Below, piece after piece: positions 33,791 through 46,735 of a DNA stretch of 64,000 nt. This stretch comes from Solenopsis invicta (taxonomy: Eukaryota; Arthropoda; Insecta; Hymenoptera; Formicidae), in assembly GCF_016802725.1 (NCBI RefSeq), contig NC_052671.1, forward strand, positions 9,157,501-9,221,500, given 5' to 3'. Below the pieces are notes generated by a model that did not search any database, was not told the DNA's origin, and saw only the letters and a list, made by a program, of their open reading frames with translations. Made by a program: the position numbers and the translations under genes. Within the stretch, counting starts at the first letter, position 1, and the number at the start of each line of letters is the position of its first letter.

Positions 33791-34900
33791 CTCCTCTTCT
33801 CTGCCCTTCGGTCGCCTTCTCCTTCCATTTCGACATTGGATAAAACGTGGAGGAGGGAGGCGTGGAAACGAGGCAACGGCGAGAAAGAGCGAGAGTAATG
33901 AGAGAGGAGAGAGGAGAGCCCGACTGTGGAAGCCCGGACGCCGATGAGGACCTGTAGAAGGAGGAAGAGGCTGATTGCGTCCGGGGCGCGTAAATCTTGT
34001 TGATGGAAATTGTTCGCGGACCTTCAGTTTGTTCGGCGATTACATCCTGCGGAGAACGCGTTCGCCGGTAGCGAGGCCTCCTCTCTCTCTCTCTCTTTCT
34101 CTCTCACTCTCTCTCTTTTTTCTACTCCTATCCTCTCTTTCTCTCGTTCCCGTTCCCTACGCCTATCCGTCCTCCGAAGGACCTCTTTCTTCACAGACGC
34201 CGAGATTAATGAGCGCACCGCTCGGTACTTTTAATTCCGAAGAGCGAGTGCAAATAAGTACCGTCATCCGTCTTGCCCGCCAATTACCACCGGGCAGAGA
34301 GAACTCTGCTCTCTCTCTCTCTCCGTCTCTCTCTCTCTCTCTTTCTTTGTCTTCTATACTCTCATTTTAGTTTTCTTTGCCGCCGTCTCTCTCTTCCTCT
34401 TTCTGTTGCTGCTGCCTATCACCTCTTTACGCAACGAGTACGCGTTGCGTTTGGTATTTATGCCAAAGAGATTTCTAGCCGCGTAAGTTCGAGAGGCTCT
34501 CGCGAGGTTGATGGATACCGGGTACGTCCGGTAACTGGTAGCGCGTAATGAAGACGCCGTCCTGCGCCGGCGACTTTTTTCCCTCCCCCCTCTCCCCCTT
34601 CGTCTTCGTTCCTTTATCCCCTTGCCTTCTGCGGATTTTAATTCGCACATCACGCGCATTAATTTCAACGTATGTTACTCACGGTGCGTATATTCCGATT
34701 TGCGTCTCGCCGAGTAACGAATGCGTTGAATTTGCGAACGTGTAGCGCGCGCGTAAATGTTTTTCTTCGGGACGAGAGGAGTACCCCGGACGATAACGGG
34801 GAGAAAAAGATTCTCACGCGATGCCCTTACGCGAGCAGTGGAGCACATACAAACTTCGTTAACTCCCAAGTTTATTAACTCTCACGCTACGCCGTAGAAA
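33791..34900. other. GC-rich block with CT microsatellites
   Basis: CT tracts lie at about 34078-34118 and 34309-34345. Surrounding sequence is CpG-rich. Overlapping open frames on both strands encode Leu/Ser strings from the CT tracts and are artefacts. Confidence 0.45.
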
Positions 34901-36420
34901 TATAACGTATGGCTTTATTCGTCCAAGTCCGTGATAGCGACAGGAGTATCTTCTAAATATAATAACACGATGCGGTTGTTGCTTGTCGAACGTATACACG
35001 GTTCTTTCGATGCAAAACGCTACCTACTCGCCGATAAAAAAAAGAAGAAACTCCCCCCCCCCCTCCTGGCAAACGGCATTTTGATAAATTTTCAGTCGAA
35101 TATGTAGACTTCGTCAAGACTTATAGGCGGAGGAGGATAATCAACGAGACTGCATTCGCCGCACACGGTATTCAGAGACAATGTTTTATGCATATGTGCG
35201 TACTGATTTAATCTCGAAGTTTATTGCAATTCCGAACTTGGTTTCCGAGTAACCGTCACCGAGCAGCCGATGAACAAATGATACGTTACACCCACGTCTC
35301 AGGGTCCGAAACTGTCTATAGACGCGGACGCGCGCAGCCTCATACCGAGGCACGAGGATCCCAAATTAGAGGAATGTCTGATTTACATCTCGAGATATCT
35401 CGGATGAAGCTATAAATAATTTCGGTGGTGGAATGTTAATGCGACCCTAGGCCAGAAAGGACTGAGCGAATGGTCCGCGGACTGGAGGTCCGCGCTCGAG
35501 ACGTCCAGTCAAATTGGAAACACTACTACCATCACCACCGGATCCGTTGTGCCCCTTCACAAAAACAGTCAACGTTAGCCTCACGCGGAATGATCGAATA
35601 CCTATTAATAGTCTGAATTATACGCGATCGGTTGTCGCGTTGGCAAATGCGATTTAATTGAGATTCGCTGCCTCTTTCTGAAGAATGCAAAACATACAAA
35701 AAGAAAGAGAGAGAGAGAGAGAGGATAGTTCCAGCAAGTAATTGTATGCACTAACAGCGCTCCTAGATATATCTTTTTGTAACGTAACGTTTAATGGGCA
35801 GCGAGTTACTAGAATATCACAAGGAATCGCCCTTCCCGGAAATTCCGTTGTGCGACCTATGTGCGGTGTATCTTATACCGCGACGATAGGTGAAGATAGC
35901 GACAGAGATGTACGGGATGCACGGAGGCTGAGACAGGGACAGAAGGAAGCGTGGGGGATATGCTGGAGGGTACGGGGAGGAGACGTGGTGCAGGACGGAG
36001 GGAGAGTCGAGCTGTCAGAGGCAGAGACGTTCTGGGATGGCCCCCATCCTAGTCCTCGCTCTCGTCGTCCTCCTCGTCTGTAATCGTGGGGGCGGTAACG
36101 TAGTCCTGTGCCCGACAGGATCACATCGCCACGCCGCTACTGTACCTATATACCTACGTACGTACAGCACAACGCGTGGCGTTGCCCTGCCTGGCAGGCA
36201 AGTAACGCGGACTGCCAATCTCGGCCGCCTAACGCAAAATCAAGTCGGAGATTGTCCCATTGTATAACCCAACGCTCCTCGCTCGCCCGCCCGCCTTCGA
36301 GAAGCTTGCGAGATAACCGTCGATCTAACGCGCGCGATTACACGTTTCCACCGAAAGGCGTGGAGGTGAAATGGATGATGAGGCGTAATAAATTATTGCG
36401 ATAATCGATACCAAATTGGG
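34901..36420. other. CpG-dense intergenic block
   Basis: Contains a C homopolymer run at 35052-35063, a GA tract at 35704-35723 and GC-rich sequence to 36380. Several overlapping open frames are found in all frames between 35742 and 36404, with no recognisable domain. No gene called. Confidence 0.4.
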
Positions 36421-36930
36421 TATTGTAATATTGAGAAGAAGAGTGATGTTAAAAACAAATGGAAAGGAAGCAATAAGCGCAAAATGTCCAAAATCTATTT
36501 TTTTGTTTTTTAATATAAAATGTGCAACTGATATATACAACTGGCATATCGCGTTGCCTATGTCAGCAGTATTCGTAGAATGTACTGGCGCGTAAAGCGA
36601 TTAATCCGACAAGTAGTTAATTTTGTTGTACGACCAAGTCATCGCGTCCCCCAAGAACATTCACATGTAACAACTTTCTTCATGGAGTATAACATATACG
36701 CTGTGATTACTGGGTGAAACAGAATACGGGACGCAATCGATCACAACATTAGAGATATCGTCGAGAGTAACCTGATCTGTGGGGCGAGATAAATAATAAG
36801 CCGACAATGTGAGAGGATTAAGGAATGGCATTTAGTATCTTCTCTCTTATTTATTACGAAACTATTCTTTTCGGAAGCTTTATGTAACTACAAATTTTTA
36901 TATTATAAATTTAATAACTATAGAAATCGT
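36421..36930. other. Intergenic sequence
   Basis: Mixed to AT-rich, no feature recognised. Confidence 0.4.
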
Positions 36931-37060
36931 ATATAAAAAGAACAATTTTGCTGAAATACAGATCTGAAAATAATTATGTTGAATTATTTAAAAAATTGTA
37001 TCAGATGTTTAACTTGGATGTTAACTTACTAACATGTTAAAATTGTTTTTACAATATTAT
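36931..37060 (-). repeat. MITE family 4, partial inverted copy
   Basis: AAGAACAATTTTGCTGAAAT, then ACAGATCTGAAAATAATTA, then AGATGTTTAACTTGGATGTT matches the reverse complement of the right half of 31617-31845. It is truncated and oppositely oriented to that copy. Confidence 0.7.
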
Positions 37061-37091
37061 TATGCTTTACAATATTATTATGCTGAAGTTC

Positions 37092-37305
37092 TACACTGTT
37101 AAAAATGTCATAAAATTCAATATATTTTTAAGTTACGCATTAAATTTAATGTATCCATAACGAAAAAGAATACGTATAAAATTTTGTGTAATTTTGACAA
37201 CATAAAATTTACATTAAACGTACATTAAATGTTTTTAATGTATCTGCTTGAAATTTGCTTCCGTTACATTACATTAAATTCTGCTACCGATTTTTACAGT
37301 ATATA
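37092..37305. mobile_element. Candidate MITE with CACTGTTAAAAAT end (~214 bp)
   Basis: The left end CACTGTTAAAAATGTCATAA faces the reverse complement of the right end TACTGTAAAAATCGGTAGCA. Repeated TACATTAAA(T/C) words are scattered through the interior. No coding capacity. Assigned on inverted termini alone. Confidence 0.5.
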
Positions 37306-38535
37306 CAATTATTTTAATGGCCTAACATTATTCTTTTCGTATATTTATATTGTAATTCATTTAAAAGCAGGAAATAAAAACTTATTTTTATACCTTAATT
37401 TGTGATTTAATTAACCCACTTGATGATCCAGTATAAGCGCAATTAGAATAAATAAGATTGAAATCTATTCTCAACATCAGTTTAACTGTACAACAGATAT
37501 ATATACACATAGATATCGAGAAAAACCATTTATACATATGATTCAAGTGATCGTAAATCAATATCGTCCCCTCAGAATTCATACGGATTCGCATTTAATT
37601 CGGCCATATTTTCCAACGTGTGCGGAGTTAAATCACATGGGATTAAACGGCAAGTACGCGGAAGATAACCCATCCGCGTCGAAACATAGCGACTCTTGCG
37701 CCGCAATTCCGCACGCATTCGATCGATCGCGCGATGTTCCTCGACGAGGGATTAATGGGCCTTCTCCACACGTGGAATCGGCACTCCGTGAGATCCCTCG
37801 GGATCCCAGAATGGATAATACTCCGAATCACACAGGATAAGGAAAAAAGAGGAACAAAGCGCGGACACGAAGAAGAAGGAAGAAGAAGAAGAAGTCGCCG
37901 TATCTCCCGAGTCCGTCGAGACGGAGCCCGCTATAATTTCAGCATCGATCATTCGCGAAGCGCCGGTCACCCGCGCAAAAGCATCGAGTCACAGCGAAAC
38001 CTCCACGCGCGGGGTCGCAAAAAGAGTTACCGCACCGAGAACACGGAATACTTTATTCATTCGGACGGGGGTTGGCATGGAGGAGGACCCGAGGGGTGCG
38101 CGCCGTCGCGCAGTAATGTTTCGACGATAGAGAGTATATAGAGAGATGCCAATAAATATGTCCCCGTCGGGCATGCAATATGTATGCCGGTGTCTGCCAA
38201 TCCGCGAATAAGACCCGCGGACCCAATTCACCGCGACTTGTCTCCGCTTCGTCTTCTTCTTCGTCATCTTCTTCTTCGTCTTCTTCTCGTTCTCAGGGCC
38301 CGGCGTCGCCGGCGCCCGCAAAAAGACCCGGGCTTACGCGCGAGCGATTTGATGGACGTATTGAGACGAGATGTACCGCCACGACGATGATAATCGATAC
38401 CAGGGTTCTTAAGTCGGATATCTTGGTGGTCGGATGTTTACACGGAGGTTCTGCGTTATCCCGTGTGTCGCTTGACGCATGTCCGCGGTACTGTACTGAC
38501 AGTACAGGGTCTTTTTATCAATTTTTAAAACATTA
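37306..38535. other. Intergenic sequence with CpG-dense part
   Basis: AT-rich to 37550, then GC-rich. GAA-type repeats lie at about 37869-37893 and CTT-type repeats at about 38248-38288. A short palindrome CTGTACTGACAGTACAG lies at 38491-38507. Overlapping open frames (37538-38575) show no domain and partly derive from the trinucleotide repeats. Confidence 0.4.
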
Positions 38536-38786
38536 CACGGACACAACGATTTTGGTGGAGCATCTAAATATTTAGCTGGATACGGATCTAAAAATAATTT
38601 TATTGGACCATCAAAATAAAGTTCTGACGGACGTTCAAACACGATGAACAATGCTGCAAAAATTTTTGACATTCTAGTAATTCAATTTGAGAGTCCAACA
38701 TAATTATTTTGATAGTCTAACAAAATTATTTTTAGATCTGCATCCAACTAAATTTTTAAACACTTTAGCAAACCCGTTCTTTCCAA
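38536..38786 (+). mobile_element. MITE family 4, copy C (~251 bp)
   Basis: Starts CACGGACACAACGATTTTGG and shares GGATCTAAAAATAATTTTAT, TTGGACCA and GACATTCTAG blocks with 31617-31845 in the same orientation. The right end includes an ACCCGTTCTTTCC word. More diverged than copy A. Confidence 0.65.
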
Positions 38787-41063
38787 GTAGAGAAGAAAAA
38801 TCATTTATGTAATAATTATATTGTCAAAATGTATATGCGACTTTGACCTATTCTATATTTTCTGAAAAAAAAAAATAGAACTCTTTTTGGAGAGACAATT
38901 CGCGTTGCATACTTGCAATTGGAATTAATCTGATCGCAATCAAACTTCCAAACAGACAGGCAGATAAGAAAATATTTTTTAATCGTATGTCACTCCAAAA
39001 GAGACGATATAAATCGACCACGTGTAAATGCGGAACTAAATTAGCGGCTTGTGAGATTGGACACGCCAGGCGGAAGAGTCTGGCTTGCAAGGACAAAGCA
39101 ACATTTAAATGAGCCGTGCGAGAGAGAATGGTACCTCGACGAAGCAGAGTCCCTTTTTGTCGCGGGTGAAAGGAGGACGATCGACGCATCGGGTGGTCGC
39201 CGATCGCGACGGATAGACGTCCGATCTGGCAGCAAAACATTCGCCGATCTGGCGTATTAACGATCTCATCAATAAAGCTTTCCTCCGTGTCCGCGCAGAC
39301 GGCCCTGAGGAGCACGACGAGAATCGGTGGACCCATCCTCCGGGTACCGCGCAAGAAAAATCGCCAATTTGTTGAATGCACTAACCATAATCCTACGAGA
39401 AAAACCATCATTTTGTATGCGTCGGGCTCGAAGGACCGAGTTACGTCGGTACAAACGTCATGTAAGAATCAGACGAGGCCCCCTTTTTCGATCGACATCC
39501 GGAATTGGTATACGTCGCGTGTACCAATTCGGAGAATGGATTGAACGAGGCTTTTTGCAAATTATCTGACGACAAAGAGCATCCTGAAAAGTTCCCAATG
39601 TAATAATCATCAATATTCGTAACGCCAGAATTTTAGGGAATTTTAGAATTCTGGAGTTATTTAAAACGGTGTGGAATTCGCGAAGACGATTCGATCGAGC
39701 GAAGCTCGCCAACGTGCTTCAACGTGCAAGCGGATATTGAGAAAACTATCTACATGTTTAGATCTTCGCATTCACGCGCTCGAACTGGTTAATTGACGCT
39801 AGACAGATGCATACTTGCTTTTACCGTCCTGCTAACCGTATCAATTCTACGCGCTCGGCTACGCAAACAAACCACGTATTTTCGGATGTTGACTCAGTGC
39901 GGAAATGTACACCGAAGAAATATTTGCCTTGATTCCGTATACTTACTCGGTGTATCTTGAACACCAAATGTCTTCATTACAATCGTTTCTTTTTTTGAAA
40001 AATTTAATTAATAATCGGGAAAACAAAATCGCCGCGCGATCATTATCATTTAAATTACTAAACACTAAGATTCCTAAGTGGCCTAAATTGCTTCTTATAT
40101 ATCCTTATCTACTCAATTCGAGCGGTCGGTTGTATCAGTAATTTACGAATATAAAAGCGTGAGCGATTATAATTCTAACGATCGTAACATTCGACTCCGC
40201 TTACATTTAATAAAACGTTGAATAGCTCGCTCCACAATACTTAATGTTTATGCATAATCCGCGATACGTCGGCATGCAAGTGCCTCGATTAACGCGCCCT
40301 AGATTTATTTGCTGCACAGGGGAGCTATGGTTTTATTTCTATTCTCGGCTCGCGCGCGCGCGCGCGATTTAAGTGCAGATTTCCGGTGAGTCGCGCGAGA
40401 TAACGTCGTGCGAGGAGAGGTTCCGCTTCGCGATCGCCCAACGAAAAGGAAACATAAAGAGGGGCTTTTCTTCCCGCGCGCGCTCGTATATCATGGTCTC
40501 GTAATAATATCTAGTCGCTTCCGATCGCATGCACCCACGTGTAACACCGTCACACACCGCGCACGTAGCGATAACTCCTTTCCAGAATTGTCGCCATTTA
40601 TTTATTGTTTACCACACATCTCGGATTTCGTTTCATAAATATTTTCCGAATTAAAAATAAGCTTTGATACGGAAAATAAAGATACACTCAAAATTAAATA
40701 TTTTTGTCTTTGTGATTTTATTTATTATGATCAATTAACGTAATATTTAGAGGTAAAGGCCAAATGGCACTCCTTTACATTTTATTTAATAATTTCGTTA
40801 ATAATTAATATTTTGTATTGAAATTTGAACGATTATGTTCGTCAAAGTAGATTTTAGGCTCAAAGTTATGAAATATTTATTACTTATGATGTGATTTATA
40901 AAAGTATGACAACATTGTATAATAGATGGAAAAGAATGAAGGATGGTAATGTGGCCTCTATAAAAAAATTTAGAAACTGGTTTTGTTTAAAAAATAGTAT
41001 TTTGTTACAAAATTATATATTTTTATTTTCCATTGTTTTGAATTTTTCCGATTTAGAATTTTT
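38787..41063. other. Intergenic sequence
   Basis: GC-mixed to about 39700, AT-rich to 40200, a CpG-rich part at 40230-40570 with a (CG)n run at about 40349-40366, then AT-rich. The longest open frame, 38848-39411 on the - strand (187 codons), has no recognisable domain and overlaps open frames on the other strand. No gene called. Confidence 0.4.
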
Positions 41064-41155
41064 CTACGTTCAGAAACATTTAGAGACATCATTTAATCCT
41101 TATTTAATATTAAACGACAAGGATAAAATGATATCTGCAATATTTCTGAACGTAG
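41064..41155 (+). ncRNA. Candidate microRNA-like precursor hairpin (92 nt)
   Basis: The 5' arm begins CTACGTTCAGAAACATTTAG and continues to ATCATTTAATCCTT. The reverse complement of the 3' arm begins CTACGTTCAGAAATATTGCA and continues to ATCATTTTATCCTT. The stem is about 37 bp with a few mismatches and one bulge, and the terminal loop is about 17 nt. The inverted match stops at the stem base. This size and structure fit an animal pre-miRNA. I do not recognise the mature sequence, and a very small foldback transposon is an alternative. The strand is chosen arbitrarily; the reverse complement would fold equally well. Confidence 0.35.
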
Positions 41156-43200
41156 CTGTCTAAAGTGACAATCAATTTATCAAAAAAATATTTTAATATA
41201 AAAATTTTGCTTATATTACTATATTAATAAAATACTATGCTATTCAATAATTTTACATAACTTGAAATATACATATAGTTAAATAACAAAAAAGAAAATT
41301 TGATAAACGCTCAAATTTACAAACAATGTAAAAGTATGTATAATGAAATGTTAAGATGTTTCTTGAAAAAATTTCAAAATACTGAAAAGTCAAAATGCCT
41401 TATAATAATTGAACAATCATAATGCAGTAGTCATAATATATTATCTTCTCCTCTATTATTATAAATTAACGTAAGTAATACATTCTCAAGAATGTCAATC
41501 AAGTATATCAATAAAGACATTAAAATATACATGAAAACATGAATTATTTAAAAAATGAAAAATTATATGTATATATCTGCAAAAATACTATTTTGGGGTT
41601 CAATTCTCTGACACAATTATCATGTGGTCACACGAAAGTACGCAGCATTATATATATTCACGCAAAAACGCCGCACGTGCTGAAGTAAAGTATTCATATG
41701 CGTTGACGCGCGCATTCAAAGTAATCTAACGCGTGGCGAGTACATTTCGCGTGGGGCATCGAAAATCTATGGACTGTGTTACACTGTGGGTTCCGCGTTT
41801 ATGCGACAATGGGGGCTCCGTTTTTGTTCATGGGTGGGTATATAGTGAATTCGCTCCCCGATGCAGCCTGGCAAACATTAGGAACGAACGAAGACTCAAT
41901 TTATTTGCGATAATCTTCATACTGTCTTACGATTTCTGTGAAAATTTTTTTTATAGTAAGATAAACATTTTGAAAAATTGTAATACTACTCATTCATAAA
42001 TATCCTATTGCTTATTTTTTGTTTGTGCTTTAACTGTTGTTACTTTATTAATAAGGTATTGAGATTTTAAAATAAATTCTTCGCCTTAAAGGGAAATTTC
42101 AATCATAATTTATTTTAAAACATTACGAGAAATATTTAAGAGCGACTCTCTCGATTAAGCCGTCATTTTACGATACTGTCACGTTTTGTAGAAGAATTAG
42201 GGAACTTTACGCTTGGTGGAAGTATCGATTAAGACTGTATACCGGAATATATTTTGGCAGGATGAAGAGGGACAAGGCAAGTTTACCGACGCTCGTTACC
42301 GCTAAACTATTCTTAAACTAAACGGTTTATCACCCAACCCTTGCTGGTAAGAACTGTACAATTACCGAGTCGCTCTACCGGCCAGATTCGTGCGGGAACT
42401 AAAATATGGTAAATCGTAAACTCCCGCCGTTTATGTTACGCGCGCTGAAGCAAGAATCTCCTACGCATAAAGACAATCTATTATCAAATTAATTTGTGGT
42501 CTGCAAACACATACACATATACACACACACATTCCTCCCCTCCACCATCCAAACCACTATAACTTTTATTGCCTCGAAGCTTCGCGCGATCGTTCCGGAA
42601 TGGCCTCATTCGAGGTAAAATGTTGCGGAGTAAATACGTACAAAGAGATTCTGAAAATATATTAAAATGCATCGAGCGCGCTCGTCGTATCATTATTCAT
42701 ATTCATAGGGAAAAAAATATTAACTCGGAATATTATGAAAAAATTTTGATAAACGGTAACTCTCGCATCGAGTCCGTCAATATACGGTCGAGAGTGTGAA
42801 TGAAAATAAACCAAGTGATGTAGTATCGGTTATATTTCTTCACGAACGATAGCGGATGAACTCATGCGCGAAGTTGCGCGGAACGATCGGCCCACCGTAT
42901 GATCATCGTACATATATATTATATATATATACGGGGCGGAGAAACGAGGGATGAACGTGTCAGAAGCAGTCTCTGGGGTCTAATTATGAGTTTGTACAGA
43001 GGGTCGGTTAGTCGACTCCGCCGCGTAAGGAAAGGGCCCTATTGACTCATTGACCGAAATATCTTCATTGAGTATCTCGAATGAATTAATAGCACGTACA
43101 CGCCAAGTTTAGCGTAATGAACGGATACAACGCTTAGTATCGTCGATCCGGCAGAATTTGAAACTATTGTAGCGACTATATAGGCCGAACTCATTTTCTT
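41156..43200. other. AT-rich intergenic sequence
   Basis: Low complexity AT-rich sequence to about 42150, then mixed. A TATATA run lies at about 42911-42931. The small open frames (41733-41999, 42484-42799) are unrecognised. Confidence 0.4.
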
Positions 43201-44000
43201 ACAGCACGTACATATACACGTGATATTGAGAGGCGGTGGAATGAAGAATAAATCAAAAGAGGCGATGGAATAAAGAATAAATCAGAAGAACCATCGGTCT
43301 CAGAAAGTAAGTTTAAACGCCATCAAACGACGGACGGCCGCGCTCGACGTCGGAATCAAGATTAAGCGATCGCGTTGCCGGATCGCGCAACCATAAATAA
43401 TCCTACAGAAATCGTGATGTCATTAAGATCTCGTCGCATGTCGATGCTCGCACGGTGTAAGGTGCGTGTCCCGAAGAAACCGGGAAGAGCAAGAGGGATG
43501 AACGCGTTTGGGGCCGGGGTGATGGGCGGAGGTGGGGTCACGAGTCGACGGAAAGTTCGCCCCGGCAATATTTCGCGGCGTGGTCGGACAAAAGGGGACA
43601 CAATGCCGAGGGCAGGATCGATTCTCCTCGCTCGAGAGAAGAGGATCGCGGACGGGAGGATCAGGCTACGTGGTTACGTTGCACGAGAGACGCCGAGAGT
43701 AGACCGGGCCACATTGTTGCCGAAACGATGCTCACCATTGGGCTTGGGGAAACAACGAGCCACCGGACTCCCGAGAGGCGTAATTAATCACTTTTTGTTG
43801 CGCAAGGCGAAGAGAGACGGACAGAGAGAGAGAGAGAAAGAAGAGAGAGGGAGGAGGTGGGAGGAAGAGAGAAAGGAGATTCCCGCACGTTGGGAAGCTC
43901 TCGAAGATCAGCATCGCAAGTCGATGGCCTGGCACTGAGATTCCCGAGTCGAATCGATCGATTTAAAATCACTTATTAATTGAGGAAAAAATATTGCGAG
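43201..44000. other. CpG/purine-rich block
   Basis: GC-rich, with a 29-bp tandem duplication (43232-43289) and a GA-rich tract (43814-43876). The 187-codon + strand open frame at 43375-43938 is Arg/Gly/Glu-rich, partly derived from the GA tract, and overlaps - strand frames. It is not called as a gene. Confidence 0.4.
43232..43289. repeat. 29-bp tandem repeat, two units
   Basis: Units start GGCGGTGGAATGAAGAATAA (43232) and GGCGATGGAATAAAGAATAA (43261) and differ at three positions. Confidence 0.9.
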
Positions 44001-44400
44001 CGTTAAATCTCACCGTAATGTTTTAGAATAATTTTGAACTGTATTTGAAAAAATTTAATTATAAAATTTGTAAATCTATGTAATTAACATTCTTAACTTA
44101 TTATCATAATTTATACGTGTATGTATGAATATAATATACTTTACATTAAATTGAATTAATAAAAGAACATAATAATTACCTATTGTACTTAAGCTTAAAT
44201 AGCGTCCTCCTATTAAAAAGTTTGGGCGTTTAATGAAAATTAATTTAATTACTCAGTTTCTACTAATGTCCGAGTGGTCTTTAACATTTCTATTTGCAAT
44301 AAAAAATTGTCTTGTATATATTCCTATTAGCAAGTGTATATGCTATAAGTATGTGTAAATATTGTAATTAGCGTTATTATATTTTCTAAAATGGCTACAA
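44001..44400. other. AT-rich spacer
   Basis: No feature recognised. Confidence 0.5.
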
Positions 44401-45110
44401 TGTCGTGAACGTCATCATCAAAAAGATTTCTGACACTCGACCTTTACGAATCGCGAATAATCGTAGCGAAATATTCGCATGCGTTTCTCTCTCGTCGCTT
44501 CCCTTCTGTCCCACGTTCCCACGACAGAGATCAGCGACCGACGGTCGCGCGGTTCCCTCGAGAGCCCGAGAAGCTTTTCGGCTATGATCCGGTAATTACC
44601 AACGGAGCTAGAGGTCGTTGGGGCTGTTAACGTTCGGCGGCTAATGGTATGCACGCCGGCAATAAAAAGCCTGGAACAACGGACAGAAATCAAGGGAAAA
44701 GAAAATAGACGGGTGAGGAGAACGGGCGGCAGCGGCGGCGGCTGCCAGGGGGAGAAGCCGGCGAACGCACGATGAGGAGAGACTCGTCGTATGCTTGCAC
44801 ACATACGGCGGCTAACACTGGCGAAACAGGGCCCCGAAACGACTTTACGGGAATTACACCCGCGAAATCGGGGAGATATGGAGCCGCGAAATGCGATGTG
44901 GCCATCCGTCACTCCCGCGGCCTGCGATGTCCGCGCCTGTGCCCGGCCGACCGGCCGACCGACCAACCGGCTGCCTGCCGGTTCGCCCGGGCCCTCTCAT
45001 CTCTTCACGCACAGGTGTTGAGTTCCCTCGCGAGAGCGGCTGGACTCCGGTAACACCGTCTCGTGGATGCATTGTCACCTGATAATGGACCCGCCAATGC
45101 TCGCTCTCGC
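44401..45110. other. CpG-dense block
   Basis: Strongly GC-rich, with GGCGGC and CCGACCGACC-type clusters (44724-44741, 44946-44967). Open frames occur in at least five frames at once (up to 182 codons, 44418-44966, - strand), which indicates loss of stop codons by composition. Candidate regulatory island only. Confidence 0.4.
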
Positions 45111-45933
45111 CTAAAGATTAACTCTTTTGCAACGTGATATATACACGCCTCTCAGTTTTACATTAAAAAAAATAAAAGCTATATAATATCGACGCACTTA
45201 AACGCTTCAGATGCACAGCACAGTGAACAGTTTGGCGAGTTTATTAAAGCAATAAAAACTCTGTATCTTTATACTTGTAGCGTAGAAACTTCAAATGTGA
45301 AATTAGTATCAAAGAAATTTTAACGAAATACAGAAGCTTCTACTTAATTTTTTCTTTTTATGAATATTAAATTTAAATGAAAATGATAGAATAAGAATTC
45401 AAAATCTAGTACAATTCGCTCGAGTGCAATTGAGAAAAATGATGAAGATGAAGTCACGCAGGTGGAAAATATTGCTCGCATTGCTCAGAGTTTGATTTAT
45501 GACGCGATGACGCTTTAAATGAATGTCCCAAGCGTGGATCGTAACGCGATCTGACCACACACAACGCGTGTTCCCGACCGATATCACTCGCAATAATCTC
45601 TCTCTTACGGTGCGTAAAGACCAAAATTAATGTTATTCCTAATGTCACGCGGGATTTATACGCTGAAATTATAACATGTAGAGCCGGTCGCGCCTCTAGT
45701 GCGAGAATGTGTAGCGAGACGCGCTTACGTATGACGCCGACGTCCGCGTGTGAAAAAGCGCGCGTCTTCAAGTTGGGAGAGGGGGCAAGATTTACGTCTT
45801 TTTATAATGCAGCGTTCCTTTTTAACCCTCACGCGAGAGAATGCTCTCGAAGGTGGACAACGACGAATATATTGTCGGAATTCCATTCTACATCGGCACG
45901 CAGAACTCGGTGTTTCAGGCAAAAACTCATTAA
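45111..45933. other. Intergenic sequence
   Basis: AT-rich to about 45430, then mixed with modest CpG density. Overlapping small open frames on both strands, none recognised. Confidence 0.4.
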
Positions 45934-46161
45934 GGCGACCCCCACAGAGTCCTCCTCCTAGACAAAACTGACAATCCTGATGATGCTGATCCTGGCAGAC
46001 AGGTTGGTGCCTTCCTTACAACGAATTCCTGGAAGAGACTCCTCTACCGTCCTCCGCTTACCTGGACAGGTGCGTGGTTTCTGCCCTACGGCAAAAGCTG
46101 GATAGCTATACGGGTGTCAGGGACGTATCCCTTGAATTATTACATTTCTCCAGGTTGGTAG
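45934..46161 (+). other. Unassigned open frame without start codon (75 codons)
   Basis: Between TAA (45931-45933) and TAG (46159-46161) the + strand reads 75 codons with protein-like composition, including TTNSWKRLLYRPPLTWTGAW and FLPYGKSWIAIRVSG. There is no ATG and I do not recognise the family. It could be a fragment of a decayed gene or transposon, an isolated exon, or chance. Confidence 0.2.
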
Positions 46162-46735
46162 TTGCCTAATGATGATTTTTTTTTCTTAAACGACACTTTC
46201 TGAATGAGTCATCGTGCGAATCTCTTCCTTCCTATTCTCATTGTTCCTTAGATTTAACTTGCGCAATAATAATATTGTATCTCACACATATTTTTTTTTT
46301 ATTGTATCTTTTTCTCATTATAATATTGAATGTTATTAAATAACCTTTAAGGAACTTTAATATAAATAAATTTCAACTACAATTTCTACTACATCGAGAG
46401 AACCTTGTCCAATGTTTTTTTTTGTTTATTTCTGTCGCCTGATTTCTCCACTTTAAATTATCTCTTAGATAAAGTTATAGAAGTTAACTGCTTGTTACGT
46501 ACATCGTATGAAAGGTATCTTATTTCTATTTGACTCTTTACGATATAGATTTCAAGCGATCATTACAACTGCACTACATGTTAGTGTTAACGGAAAAAAG
46601 TTCATTTTCTGCATTGTGATAAAAAAAAAGCATTAATATCCTTTCAATTCATTCGCAGAATCTATTTTTCAATTATAAAATTGTTAAATTGATACCTAAG
46701 CTAACTGATGATTGATATCTAACTGATACTAAGTG
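46162..46735. other. AT-rich spacer
   Basis: No gene or element recognised; several T homopolymer runs. Confidence 0.45.

Noticed and set aside
33975..34370. 131-codon + strand open frame
   Set aside because: Leu/Ser runs are translated CT microsatellites.
38848..39411. 187-codon - strand open frame
   Set aside because: No recognisable domain; overlaps several open frames on the other strand in a GC-mixed region.
43375..43938. 187-codon + strand open frame
   Set aside because: Arg/Glu/Gly-rich text partly generated by a GA tract and overlapped by - strand frames; compositional artefact.
44418..44966. 182-codon - strand open frame
   Set aside because: Open in five frames at once in a CpG-dense block, which indicates lack of stops from composition.
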